Below are positions 1 through 13,106 of a stretch of DNA of 64,000 nt, one piece after another; positions within the stretch are counted from its first letter, which is position 1, and every line of letters begins with the position of its first letter. The DNA lies in the NCBI GenBank assembly GCA_963170055.1, contig CAUJGJ010000246.1, positions 21,001-85,000 on the forward strand, written 5' to 3'. The translations under genes were made by a program, and so were the position numbers. Below the pieces are notes generated by a model. It searched no databases and was not told the origin of the DNA. It saw only the letters and a list, made by a program, of their open reading frames with translations. The DNA is from Halisarca cf. caerulea (Eukaryota; Porifera; Demospongiae; Chondrillida; Halisarcidae).

Positions 1-88
1 TTTGGTACTAGCACCACGCACATTCCCAGTGGAAACACATGAAGTTTCTGAAGATCTGTGGGCGTATTTGTGTAGTGTTGGATATGCT

Positions 89-119
89 GGTGCTAATACC
101 AATATTTGGCACTAGCACC
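89..119. repeat. Example of the 31-nt dyad carried by each satellite monomer
   Basis: GGTGCTAATACCAA, a three-base TAT loop, and TTGGCACTAGCACC form inverted arms of 14 bases. Read as the plus strand, 12 of 14 positions pair and two are A-C mismatches. Read as the minus strand, the same two positions become G-T (G-U in RNA), so all 14 can pair. The motif straddles the point where one monomer passes into the next as conventionally written, and recurs through the array with small changes. Confidence 0.85.
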
Positions 120-622
120 ACGCACATTCCCAGTGGACACACATAAAGTTTCTTACCTGCTGTGGGCTTATTTGTGTAGTGTTGGATATGCTGGTGCAAA
201 TACCAATATTTGGCACTAGCACCACACACATTCCCAGTGGAAACACATGAAGTTTCTGAAGTACTGTGGGCGTATTTGTGTAGTGTTGGATATGCTGGTG
301 CTAATACCAATATTTGGCACTAGCACCACGCACATTCCCAGTGGACACAGATGAAATTTCTGAAGTGCTGTGGGCGTATTTGTGTAGTGTAGGAAATGCA
401 GGTGCTAATACCAATATTTGGTACTAGCACCACGCACATTCCCAGTGGACACACATGAAGTTTCTGAAGTGCTGTGGGCGTATTTTTGTAGTGTTGGATA
501 TGCTGGTGCTAATACCAATATTTGGCACTAGCACCACGCACATTCCTAGTTGACACACATGAAATTTCATAAGTACTGTGGGCGTATTTGTGTAGTGTTG
601 GACATGCTGGTTCAAATACCAA

Positions 623-1140
623 TATTAGGCACTAGCACCACACACATTCCCAGTGGAAACACATGCAGTTTCTGAAGTGCTGTGGGCGTATTTGTGTAGT
701 GTTGGATATGCTGGTGCTAATACCAATATTTGGCACTAGCACCACGCACATTCCCAGTGCACATACATAAAGTTTCTTAACTGCTGTGGGCGTATTTGTG
801 TAGTGTTGGATATGCTGGTGTTAATACCAATATTTGGTACTAGCACCACGCACATTCCCAGTGGACACACATAAAGTTTCTTACCTGCTGTGGGCTTATT
901 TGTGTAGTGTTGGATATGCTGGTGCTAATACCAATATTGGCCCAGCACCACGCACAATCCCAGTGGACACACATGAAGTTTCTGAAGTGCTGTGGGCGTA
1001 TTTGTGTAGTGTTGGATATGCTGGTGCTAATACCAATATTTGGCACTAGCACCGCTCACATTCCCAGTGGACACACATGAAGTTTCTTAACTGCTGTGGG
1101 CGTATTTGTATAGTGTTGGATATGCTGGTGCAAATACCAA
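623..1140. repeat. Optional five-monomer block, copy 1
   Basis: This 518-bp block is four 104-bp monomers plus one of 102 bp. The short one contains a TTGGCCCAGCACC variant around 938-949. The block turns a 30-monomer unit into a 35-monomer unit of 3638 bp. It is missing where the next two units begin (4261 and 7381), so either it was deleted from them or it was gained in the long form. Confidence 0.85.
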
Positions 1141-4100
1141 TATTTGGTACTAGCACCGCTCACATTCCCAGTGGACACACATGAAGTTTCTTAACTGCTG
1201 TGGGCGTATTTGTGTAGTGTTGGATATGCTGTTGCTAATACCAATATTTGCCACTAGCACCACGCACATTTCCAGTGGACACACATGAAGTTTCTGATGT
1301 ACTGTGGGCGTATTTGTGCAGTGTAGGGAATGCAGGTGCTAATACCAATATTTGGCACTAGCACCACGCACATTCCCAGTAGGCACACATGAAGTTTCTG
1401 TAGTGCTGTGGGCGTATTTGTGTAGTGTTGGATATGCTGGTGCTAATACCAATATTTGGCACTAGCACCGCTCACATTCCCAGTGGAAACACATGAAGTT
1501 TCTTAACCGCTGTGGGCGTATTTGTTTAGTGTTGGATATGCTGGTGCTAATACCAATATTTGGTACTAGCACCGCTCACATTCCCAGTGGACACACATGA
1601 AGTTTCTTAACTGCTGTGGGCGAATTTGTGTAGTGTAGGAAATGCAGGTGCTAATACCAATATTTGGCACTAGCACCACGCACATTCCCAGTGGACACAC
1701 ATGAAGTTTCTTAACTACTGTGGGCGTATTTGTGTAGTGTTGGATATGCTGGTGCTAATACCAATATTTGACACTAGCACCACGCACATTCCTAGTTGAC
1801 ACACATGAAATTTCATAAGTACTGTGGGAGTATTTGTGTAGTGTAGGGAATGCAGGTGCTAATACCAATATTTGGCACTAGCACCACGCACATTCCCAGT
1901 GGAAACACATGAAGTTTCTGAAGTACTGTTGGCGTATTTGTGTAGTGTAGGGAATGCAGGTGCTAATACCAATATTTGGCACTAGCACCACGCACATTCC
2001 CAGTGGACACACATGAAGTTTGTGAAGTACTGTGGGCGTATTTGTGTAGTGTTGGATATGCTGGTGCTAATACCAATACTTGGCACTAGCACCGCTCACA
2101 TTCCCAGTGGACACACATGAAGTTTCTTAACTGCTGTGGGCGTATTTGTATAGTGTTGGATATGCTGGTGCTAATACCAATATTTGGTACTAGCACCGCT
2201 CACATTCCCAGTGGACACACATGAAGTTTCTTAACTGCTGTGGGCGTATTTGTGTAGTGTTGGATATGCTGTTGCTAATACCAACATTTGCCACTAGCAC
2301 CACACACATTTCCAGTGGACACACATGAAGTTTCTGATGTACTGTGGGCGTATTTGTGCAGTGTAGGGAATGCAGGTGCTAATACCAATATTTGGCACTA
2401 GCACCACACACATTCCCAGTAGGCACACATGAAGTTTCTGAAGTGCTGTGGGCGTATTTGTGTAGTGTTGGATATGCTGGTGCTAATACCAATATTTGGC
2501 ACTAGCACCGCTCACATTCCCAGTGGACACACATGAAGTTTCTTAACTGCTGTGGGCGTATTTGTGTAGTGTTGGATATGCTGGTGCTAATACCAATATT
2601 TGGTACTAGCACCGCTCACATTCCCAGTGGACACACATGAAGTTTCTTAACTGCTGTGGGCGAATTTGTGTAGTGTAGGAAATGCAGGTGCTAATACCAA
2701 TATTTGGCACTAGCACCACGCACATTCCCAGTGGACACACATGAAGTTTCTGAAGATCTGTGGGCGTATTTGTGTAGTGTTGGATATGCTGGTGCTAATA
2801 CCAATATTTGACACTAGCACCACGCACATTCCTAGTTGACACACATGAAATTTCATAAGTACTGTGGGAGTATTTGTGTAGTGTAGGGAATGCAGGTGCT
2901 AATACCAATATTTGGCACTAGCACCACGCACATTCCCAGTGGAAACACATGAAGTTTCTGAAGTACTGTGGGCGTATTTGTGTAGTGTTGGATATGCTGG
3001 TGCTAATACCAATATTTGCCACTAGCACCACGCACATTCCTAGTTGACACACATGAAATTTCATAAGTACTGTGGGCGTATTTGTGTAGTGTTGGATATG
3101 CTGGTGCAAATACCAATATTTGGCACTAGCACCACACACATTCCCAGTGGAAACACATGAAGTTTCTGAAGTGCTGTGGGCGTATTTGTGTGGTGTTGGA
3201 TATGCTGGTGCTAATACCAATATTTGGCACTAGCACCACGCACATTCCAAGTGGACACAGATGAAATTTCTGAAGTGCTGTGGGCGTATTTGTGTAGTGT
3301 AGGAAATGCAGATGCTAATAACAATATTTGGTACTAGCACCACGCACATTCCCAGTGGAAACACATGAAGTTTCTGAAGATCTGTGGGCGTATTTGTGTA
3401 GTGTTGGATATGCTGGTGCTAATACCAATATTTGGCACTAGCACCACGCACATTCCTAGTTGACACACATGAAATTTCATAAGTACTGTGGGCGTATTTG
3501 TGTAGTGTTGGATATGCTGGTGCAAATACCAATATTAGGCACTAGCACCACACACATTCCCAGTGGAAACACATGCAGTTTCTGAAGTGCTGTGGGCGTA
3601 TTTGTGTAGTGTTGGATATGCTGGTGCTAATACCAATATTTGGCACTAGCACCACGCACATTCCCAGTGCACATACATAAAGTTTCTTACCTGCTGTGGG
3701 CGTATTTGTGTAGTGTTGGATATGCTGGTGTTAATACCAATATTTGGTACTAGCACCACGCACATTCCCAGTGGACACACATAAAGTTTCTTACCTGCTG
3801 TGGGCTTATTTGTGTAGTGTTGGATATGCTGGTGCAAATACCAATATTTGGCACTAGCACCACACACATTCCCAGTGGAAACACATGAAGTTTCTGAAGT
3901 ACTGTGGGCGTATTTGTGTAGTGTTGGATATGCTGGTGCTAATACCAATATTTGGCACTAGCACCACGCACATTCCCAGTGGACACAGATGAAATTTCTG
4001 AAGTGCTGTGGGCGTATTTGTGTAGTGTAGGAAATGCAGGTGCTAATACCAATATTTGGTACTAGCACCACGCACATTCCCAGTGGACACACATGAAGTT

Positions 4101-4260
4101 TCTGAAGTGCTGTGGGCGTATTTTTGTAGTGTTGGATATGCTGGTGCTAATACCAATATTTGGCACTAGCACCACGCACATTCCTAGTTGACACACATGA
4201 AATTTCATAAGTACTGTGGGCGTATTTGTGTAGTGTTGGACATGCTGGTTCAAATACCAA
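1141..4260. repeat. Higher-order repeat copy 2 (3120 bp, 30 monomers)
   Basis: This copy is collinear with 4261-7380 at an exact 3120-bp offset, with only scattered single-base differences (for example TTTGGCAC at 1872 against TTTGACAC at 4992). It contains the intact TTAA target site at 2231-2234 that matches the site occupied by the transposon at 12109. Confidence 0.93.
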
Positions 4261-7200
4261 TATTAGGCACTAGCACCGCTCACATTCCCAGTGGACACAC
4301 ATGAAGTTTCTTAACTGCTGTGGGCGTATTTGTGTAGTGTTGGATATGCTGTTGCTAATACCAATATTTGCCACTAGCACCACGCACATTTCCAGTGGAC
4401 ACACATGAAGTTTCTGATGTACTGTGGGCGTATTTGTGCAGTGTAGGGAATGCAGGTGCTAATACCAATATTTGGCACTAGCACCACGCACATTCCCAGT
4501 AGGTACACATGAAGTTTCTGTAGTGCTGTGGGCGTATTTGTGTAGTGTTGGATATGCTGGTGCTAATACCAATATTTGGCACTAGCACCGCTCACATTCC
4601 CAGTGGAAACACATGAAGTTTCTTAACCGCTGTGGGCGTATTTGTTTAGTGTTGGATATGCTGGTGCTAATACCAATATTTGGTACTAGCACCGCTCACA
4701 TTCCCAGTGGACACACATGAAGTTTCTTAACTGCTGTGGGCGAATTTGTGTAGTGTAGGAAATGCAGGTGCTAATACCAATATTTGGCACTAGCACCACG
4801 CACATTCCCAGTGGACACACATGAAGTTTCTTAACTACTGTGGGCGTATTTGTGTAGTGTTGGATATGCTGGTGCTAATACCAATATTTGACACTAGCAC
4901 CACGCACATTCCTAGTTGACACACATGAAATTTCATAAGTACTGTGGGAGTATTTGTGTAGTGTAGGGAATGCAGGTGCTAATACCAATATTTGACACTA
5001 GCACCACGCACATTCCCAGTGGAAACACATGAAGTTTCTGAAGTACTGTTGGCGTATTTGTGTAGTGTAGGGAATGCAGGTGCTAATACCAATATTTGGC
5101 ACTAGCACCACGCACATTCCCAGTGGACACACATGAAGTTTGTGAAGTACTGTGGGCGTATTTGTGTAGTGTTGGATATGCTGGTGCTAATACCAATACT
5201 TGGCACTAGCACCGCTCACATTCCCAGTGGACACACATGAAGTTTCTTAACTGCTGTGGGCGTATTTGTATAGTGTTGGATATGCTGGTGCTAATACCAA
5301 TATTTGGTACTAGCACCGCTCACATTCCCAGTGGACACACATGAAGTTTCTTAACTGCTGTGGGCGTATTTGTGTAGTGTTGGATATGCTGTTGCTAATA
5401 CCAACATTTGCCACTAGCACCACACACATTTCCAGTGGACACACATGAAGTTTCTGATGTACTGTGGGCGTATTTGTGCAGTGTAGGGAATGCAGGTGCT
5501 AATACCAATATTTGGCACTAGCACCACGCACATTCCCAGTAGGATCACATGAAGTTTCTGAAGTGCTGTGGGCGTATTTGTGTAGTGTTGGATATGCTGG
5601 TGCTAATACCAATATTTGGCACTAGCACCGCTCACATTCCCAGTGGACACACATGAAGTTTCTTAACTGCTGTGGGCGTATTTGTGTAGTGTTGGATATG
5701 CTGGTGCTAATACCAATATTTGGTACTAGCACCGCTCACATTCCCAGTGGACACACATGAAGTTTCTTAACTGCTGTGGGCGAATTTGTGTAGTGTAGGA
5801 AATGCAGGTGCTAATACCAATATTTGGCACTAGCACCACGCACATTCCCAGTGGACACACATGAAGTTTCTGAAGATCTGTGGGCGTATTTGTGTAGTGT
5901 TGGATATGCTGGTGCTAATACCAATATTTGACACTAGCACCACGCACATTCCTAGTTGACACACATGAAATTTCATAAGTACTGTGGGAGTATTTGTGTA
6001 GTGTAGGGAATGCAGGTGCTAATACCAATATTTGGCACTAGCACCACGCACATTCCCAGTGGAAACACATGAAGTTTCTGAAGTACTGTGGGCGTATTTG
6101 TGTAGTGTTGGATATGCTGGTGCTAATACCAATATTTGCCACTAGCACCACGCACATTCCTAGTTGACACACATGAAATTTCATAAGTACTGTGGGCGTA
6201 TTTGTGTAGTGTTGGATATGCTGGTGCAAATACCAATATTTGGCACTAGCACCACACACATTCCCAGTGGAAACACATGAAGTTTCTGAAGTGCTGTGGG
6301 CGTATTTGTGTGGTGTTGGATATGCTGGTGCTAATACCAATATTTGGCACTAGCACCACGCACATTCCAAGTGGACACAGATGAAATTTCTGAAGTGCTG
6401 TGGGCGTATTTGTGTAGTGTAGGAAATGCAGATGCTAATAACAATATTTGGTACTAGCACCACACACATTCCCAGTGGAAACACATGAAGTTTCTGAAGA
6501 TCTGTGGGCGTATTTGTGTAGTGTTGGATATGCTGGTGCTAATACCAATATTTGGCACTAGCACCACGCACATTCCTAGTTGACACACATGAAATTTCAT
6601 AAGTACTGTGGGCGTATTTGTGTAGTGTTGGATATGCTGGTGCAAATATCAATATTAGGCACTAGCACCACACACATTCCCAGTGGAAACACATGCAGTT
6701 TCTGAAGTGCTGTGGGCGTATTTGTGTAGTGTTGGATATGATGGTGCTAATACCAATATTTGGCACTAGCACCACGCACATTCCCAGTGCACATACATAA
6801 AGTTTCTTACCTGCTGTGGGCGTATTTGTGTAGTGTTGGATATGCTGGTGTTAATACCAATATTTGGTACTAGCACCACGCACATTCCCAGTGGACACAC
6901 ATAAAGTTTCTTACCTGCTGTGGGCTTATTTGTGTAGTGTTGGATATGCTGGTGCAAATACCAATATTTGGCACTAGCACCACACACATTCCCAGTGGAA
7001 ACACATGAAGTTTCTGAAGTACTGTGGGCGTATTTGTGTAGTGTTGGATATGCTGGTGCTAATACCAATATTTGGCACTAGCACCACGCACATTCCCAGT
7101 GGACACAGATGAAATTTCTGAAGTGCTGTGGGCGTATTTGTGTAGTGTAGGAAATGCAGGTGCTAATACCAATATTTGGTACTAGCACCACGCACATTCC

Positions 7201-7380
7201 CAGTGGACACACATGAAGTTTCTGAAGTGCTGTGGGCGTATTTTTGTAGTGTTGGATATGCTGGTGCTAATACCAATATTTGGCACTAGCACCACGCACA
7301 TTCCTAGTTGACACACATGAAATTTCATAAGTACTGTGGGCGTATTTGTGTAGTGTTGGACATGCTGGTTCAAATACCAA
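4261..7380. repeat. Higher-order repeat copy 3 (3120 bp, 30 monomers)
   Basis: This is the second full short-form copy. Rare private differences include AGGTACACAT near 4502 and AGGATCACAT near 5541, where copy 2 has AGGCACACAT. The unoccupied TTAA site equivalent to the transposon target is at 5351-5354. Confidence 0.93.
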
Positions 7381-10300
7381 TATTAGGCACTAGCACCGCT
7401 CACATTCCCAGTGGACACACATGAAGTTTCTTAACTGCTGTGGGCGTATTTGTGTAGTGTTGGATATGCTGTTGCTAATACCAATATTTGCCACTAGCAC
7501 CACGCACATTTCCAGTGGACACACATGAAGTTTCTGATGTACTGTGGGCGTATTTGTGCAGTGTAGGGAATGCAGGTGCTAATACCAATATTTGGCACTA
7601 GCACCACGCACATTCCCAGTAGGTACACATGAAGTTTCTGTAGTGCTGTGGGCGTATTTGTGTAGTGTTGGATATGCTGGTGCTAATACCAATATTTGGC
7701 ACTAGCACCGCTCACATTCCCAGTGGAAACACATGAAGTTTCTTAACCGCTGTGGGCGTATTTGTTTAGTGTTGGATATGCTGGTGCTAATACCAATATT
7801 TGGTACTAGCACCGCTCACATTCCCAGTGGACACACATGAAGTTTCTTAACTGCTGTGGGCGAATTTGTGTAGTGTAGGAAATGCAGGTGCTAATACCAA
7901 TATTTGGCACTAGCACCACGCACATTCCCAGTGGACACACATGAAGTTTCTTAACTACTGTGGGCGTATTTGTGTAGTGTTGGATATGCTGGTGCTAATA
8001 CCAACATTTGACACTAGCACCACGCACATTCCTAGTTGACACACATGAAATTTCATAAGTACTGTGGGAGTATTTGTGTAGTGTAGGGAATGCAGGTGCT
8101 AATACCAATATTTGGCACTAGCACCACGCACATTCCCAGTGGAAACACATGAAGTTTCTGAAGTACTGTTGGCGTATTTGTGTAGTGTAGGGAATGCAGG
8201 TGCTAATACCAATATTTGGCACTAGCACCACGCACATTCCCATTGGACACACATGAAGTTTCTGAAGTACTGTGGGCGTATTTGTGTAGTGTTGGATATG
8301 CTGGTGCTAATACCAATACTTGGCACTAGCACCGCTCACATTCCCAGTGGACACACATGAAGTTTCTTAACTGCTGTGGGCGTATTTGTATAGTGTTGGA
8401 TATGCTGGTGCTAATACCAATATTTGGTACTAGCACCGCTCACATTCCCAGTGGACACACATGAAGTTTCTTAACTGCTGTGGGCGTATTTGTGTAGTGT
8501 TGGATATGCTGTTGCTAATACCAACATTTGCCACTAGCACCACACACATTTCCAGTGGACACACATGAAGTTTCTGATGTACTGTGGGCGTATTTGTGCA
8601 GTGTAGGGAATGCAGGTGCTAATACCAATATTTGGCACTAGCACCACGCACATTCCCAGTAGGCACACATGAAGTTTCTGAAGTGCTGTGGGCGTATTTG
8701 TGTAGTGTTGGATATGCTGGTGCTAATACCAATATTTGGCACTAGCACCGCTCACATTCCCAGTGGACACACATGAAGTTTCTTAACTGCTGTGGGCGTA
8801 TTTGTGTAGTGTTGGATATGCTGGTGCTAATACCAATATTTGGTACTAGCACCGCTCACATTCCCAGTGGACACACATGAAGTTTCTTAACTGCTGTGGG
8901 CGAATTTGTGTAGTGTAGGAAATGCAGGTGCTAATACCAATATTTGGCACTAGCACCACGCACATTCCCAGTGGACACACATGAAGTTTCTGAAGATCTG
9001 TGGGCGTATTTGTGTAGTGTTGGATATGCTGGTGCTAATACCAATATTTGACACTAGCACCACGCACATTCCTAGTTGACACACATGAAATTTCATAAGT
9101 ACTGTGGGAGTATTTGTGTAGTGTAGGGAATGCAGGTGCTAATACCAATATTTGGCACTAGCACCACGCACATTCCCAGTGGAAACACATGAAGTTTCTG
9201 AAGTACTGTGGGCGTATTTGTGTAGTGTTGGATATGCTGGTGCTAATACCAATATTTGGCACTAGCACCACGCACATTCCTAGTTGACACACATGAAATT
9301 TCATAAGTACTGTGGGCGTATTTGTGTAGTGTTGGATATGCTGGTGCAAATACCAATATTTGGCACTAGCACCACACACATTCCCAGTGGAAACACATGA
9401 AGTTTCTGAAGTGCTGTGGGCGTATTTGTGTGGTGTTGGATATGCTGGTGCTAATACCAATATTTGGCACTAGCACCACGCACATTCCAAGTGGACACAG
9501 ATGAAATTTCTGAAGTGCTGTGGGCGTATTTGTGTAGTGTAGGAAATGCAGATGCTAATACCAATATTTGGTACTAGCACCACGCACATTCCCAGTGGAA
9601 ACACATGAAGTTTCTGAAGATCTGTGGGCGTATTTGTGTAGTGTTGGATATGCTGGTGCTAATACCAATATTTGGCACTAGCACCACGCACATTCCTAGT
9701 TGACACACATGAAATTTCATAAGTACTGTGGGCGTATTTGTGTAGTGTTGGATATGCTGGTGCAAATACCAATATTAGGCACTAGCACCACACACATTCC
9801 CAGTGGAAACACATGCAGTTTCTGAAGTGCTGTGGGCGTATTTGTGTAGTGTTGGATATGCTGGTGCTAATACCAATATTTGGCACTAGCACCACGCACA
9901 TTCCCAGTGCACATACATAAAGTTTCTTACCTGCTGTGGGCGTATTTGTGTAGTGTTGGATATGCTGGTGTTAATACCAATATTTGGTACTAGCACCACG
10001 CACATTCCCAGTGGACACACATAAAGTTTCTTACCTGCTGTGGGCTTATTTGTGTAGTGTTGGATATGCTGGTGCAAATACCAATATTTGGCACTAGCAC
10101 CACACACATTCCCAGTGGAAACACATGAAGTTTCTGAAGTACTGTGGGCGTATTTGTGTAGTGTTGGATATGCTGGTGCTAATACCAATATTTGGCACTA
10201 GCACCACGCACATTCCCAGTGGACACAGATGAAATTTCTGAAGTGCTGTGGGCGTATTTGTGTAGTGTAGGAAATGCAGGTGCTAATACCAATATTTGGT

Positions 10301-11018
10301 ACTAGCACCACGCACATTCCCAGTGGACACACATGAAGTTTCTGAAGTGCTGTGGGCGTATTTTTGTAGTGTTGGATATGCTGGTGCAAATACCAATATT
10401 TGGCACTAGCACCACGCACATTCCTAGTTGACACACATGAAATTTCATAAGTACTGTGGGCGTATTTGTGTAGTGTTGGACATGCTGGTTCAAATACCAA
10501 TATTAGGCACTAGCACCACACACATTCCCAGTGGAAACACATGCAGTTTCTGAAGTGCTGTGGGCGTATTTGTGTAGTGTTGGATATGCTGTTGCTAATA
10601 CCAATATTTGGCACTAGCACCACGCACATTCCCAGTGCACATACATAAAGTTTCTTAACTGCTGTGGGCGTATTTGTGTAGTGTTGGATATGCTGGTGTT
10701 AATACCAATATTTGGTACTAGCACCACGCACATTCCCAGTGGACACACATAAAGTTTCTTACCTGCTGTGGGCTTATTTGTGTAGTGTTGGATATGCTGG
10801 TGCTAATACCAATATTGGCCCAGCACCACGCACAATCCCAGTGGACACACATGAAGTTTCTGAAGTGCTGTGGGCGTATTTGTGTAGTGTTGGATATGCT
10901 GGTGCTAATACCAATATTTGGCACTAGCACCGCTCACATTCCCAGTGGACACACATGAAGTTTCTTAACTGCTGTGGGCGTATTTGTATAGTGTTGGATA
11001 TGCTGGTGCAAATACCAA
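7381..11018. repeat. Higher-order repeat copy 4 (3638 bp, 35 monomers)
   Basis: This is the long form: the first 3120 bp match copies 2 and 3, followed by the optional five-monomer block at 10501-11018. The unoccupied TTAA site is at 8471-8474. Confidence 0.92.
10501..11018. repeat. Optional five-monomer block, copy 2
   Basis: Nearly identical to 623-1140 at an offset of 9878 bp. It includes the 102-bp variant monomer with the CCAATATTGG palindrome at 10809-10818. Confidence 0.85.
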
Positions 11019-12112
11019 TATTTGGTACTAGCACCGCTCACATTCCCAGTGGACACACATGAAGTTTCTTAACTGCTGTGGGCGTATTTGTGTAGTGTTG
11101 GATATGCTGTTGCTAATACCAATATTTGCCACTAGCACCACGCACATTTCCAGTGGACACACATGAAGTTTCTGATGTACTGTGGGCGTATTTGTGCAGT
11201 GTAGGGAATGCAGGTGCTAATACCAATATTTGGCACTAGCACCACGCACATTCCCAGTAGGCACACATGAAGTTTCTGTAGTGCTGTGGGCGTATTTGTG
11301 TAGTGTTGGATATGCTGGTGCTAATACCAATATTTGGCACTAGCACCGCTCACATTCCCAGTGGAAACACATGAAGTTTCTTAACCGCTGTGGGCGTATT
11401 TGTTTAGTGTTGGATATGCTGGTGCTAATACCAATATTTGGTACTAGCACCGCTCACATTCCCAGTGGACACACATGAAGTTTCTTAACTGCTGTGGGCG
11501 AATTTGTGTAGTGTAGGAAATGCAGGTGCTAATACCAATATTTGGCACTAGCACCACGCACATTCCCAGTGGACACACATGAAGTTTCTTAACTACTGTG
11601 GGCGTATTTGTGTAGTGTTGGATATGCTGGTGCTAATACCAATATTTGACACTAGCACCACGCACATTCCTAGTTGACACACATGAAATTTCATAAGTAC
11701 TGTGGGAGTATTTGTGTAGTGTAGGGAATGCAGGTGCTAATACCAATATTTGGCACTAGCACCACGCACATTCCCAGTGGAAACACATGAAGTTTCTGAA
11801 GTACTGTTGGCGTATTTGTGTAGTGTAGGGAATGCAGGTGCTAATACCAATATTTGGCACTAGCACCACGCACATTCCCAGTGGACACACATGAAGTTTC
11901 TGAAGTACTGTGGGCGTATTTGTGTAGTGTTGGATATGCTGGTGCTAATACCAATATTTGGCACTAGCACCGCTCACATTCCCAGTGGAAACACATGAAG
12001 TTTCTTAACTGCTGTGGGCGTATTTGTATAGTGTTGGATATGCTGGTGCTAATACCAATATTTGGTACTAGCACCGCTCACATTCCCAGTGGATATACAT
12101 GAAGTTTCTTAA
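11019..12112. repeat. Higher-order repeat copy 5, interrupted by a transposon
   Basis: This copy is collinear with 1141-2234. It is cut at TTAA (12109-12112) by the inserted element and resumes at 13107 in register with 2231 onward. The offset changes from 9878 to 10876 bp, exactly the 994-bp element plus one 4-bp target duplication. After about 13.4 kb the register with copy 2 is lost. Confidence 0.92.
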
Positions 12113-13106
12113 CCCTTTAAGGACCAAAAGCCAATTTATTGGCTCTGAAAGGCGCTACCCCTTAAGACCCGAGATCGCCGGACATTGCGCAATCGCCACA
12201 AATTTTATATCAAAAGATAGAGCAAGAACAGCTCAATTTACAGAGCGAATTTGAATGGGATACATGCAGGTTTAAATAGTATAGCAAGGGCTTAAAATTA
12301 TACTAAAAACGCAAGTGAATACCCATTCACGCAATTATACTAACTAGTTTACAAAGTTATACAAACAATAAAGATGGCGGTTTTGAGTCTTTATGCCGAT
12401 TACCATCAATTTGTGCTAAAATCTAGCTTTGTTCGATAGTTTCTTAAAGCGCTCAGTACAGTAAAGTAGAACTGGGTTGATGTAGGAGCAGTACCTGCAG
12501 CAAGACATGGTACGCTGACTTTGTGATCATACACGGCACTGTTAATGGTTGCATAGTTTTGTTTGGCTAGAAAATGACACCTAGACTGCTTGCTAGAGGA
12601 ACATACTTGAAAGACGAACACTTAGTATTCATAAAAAGACTCAAACTAGTCTTTGTTATCATTCAGTGTCTATATTACTGTGTGCATTGGAGGTTGTGTT
12701 CCTTGTTTTTGTTTTTCTGTAAAGGAACAGACAGTTTTGTAGCTTTATTGCTATTTATTGAGTTTTAAAGTAATGTTTAAAATGTTAGAGCACGATTTAC
12801 GCAAATCGTGTACATAAGAACTACATTCTAAAATGTTTCTTCGGGGTATGACACGATTTTCTCGATAGCGAATATGCATCAACGATAGAACTAAAACTTC
12901 GCACCATTTGCGACCTCCCTTCTTATCGAACGACCTTCAAGAGACAACAAGGCCTTCGTAGAGATGACATTCTGCAAGGATTCGTTAATAGAAGATTCAA
13001 AATGACTAAAATCACGACGAAAGCAGCACCCAAAAGACAGCGCCACTTTATTGGCTATTGGTCCTCAACGGTCTACCGATTACACAAAAACGCGGGCGTT
13101 AAAAGG
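12113..13106. mobile_element. piggyBac-like non-autonomous element (994 bp, TTAA target)
   Basis: The element is flanked by TTAA on both sides (12109-12112 and 13107-13110). Its ends are CCCTTTAAGGACC on the left and, read inward from the right, CCTTTTAACGCCC, about 10 of 13 matching. Just inside the left end is the hairpin AGCCAATTTATTGGCT (12129-12144), and related sequence (GGACCAATAGCCAATAAAG, read inward) lies inside the right end. CACGATTT and AAATCGTG form another inverted repeat at 12791-12810. TTAA target duplication with CC(C/T)TT ends is characteristic of piggyBac. No transposase is recognisable. One stop-free frame of about 85 codons (plus strand, 12852 to the right end) is basic and unrecognised, so the element is probably a MITE or deletion derivative. 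Confidence 0.85.

Larger units (their letters stand above)
1..1140. repeat. Higher-order repeat copy 1 (3' part, long form)
   Basis: This partial copy aligns with 3639-4260 at its left part. It also contains the five-monomer block (623-1140) that is absent from the next two boundaries but present again at 10501-11018. Positions 424-1140 match 10302-11018 at an offset of 9878 bp. Confidence 0.9.
1..12112. repeat. 104-bp satellite, sub-domain A (30/35-monomer higher-order repeats)
   Basis: Head-to-tail monomers of 104 bp fill this stretch. Each carries a block starting GGCACTAGCACC, then CATTCCCAGTGGACACACATG, a variable stretch, and TGTGGGCGTATTTGTG through TGGTGCTAATACCAATATTT. Monomer subtypes differ mainly in the GCACC(A/G)C(G/A/T)CACATT block and in the stretch after CACATG (GAAGTTTCTGAAG, GAAGTTTCTTAACTG, GAAATTTCATAAGT, TAAAGTTTCTTACC). 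The order of subtypes repeats every 3120 bp, which is exactly 30 monomers, giving a higher-order repeat. The minus-strand open frames here are by-products: 104 is not a multiple of three, so the frame cycles every three monomers. No gene is visible. The array continues beyond the left edge. Confidence 0.97.

Noticed and set aside
12406..12768. 71-codon minus-strand and 64-codon plus-strand frames inside the first TTAA element
   Set aside because: They overlap each other, have no recognisable domain, and are of a length expected by chance in AT-rich non-coding DNA.
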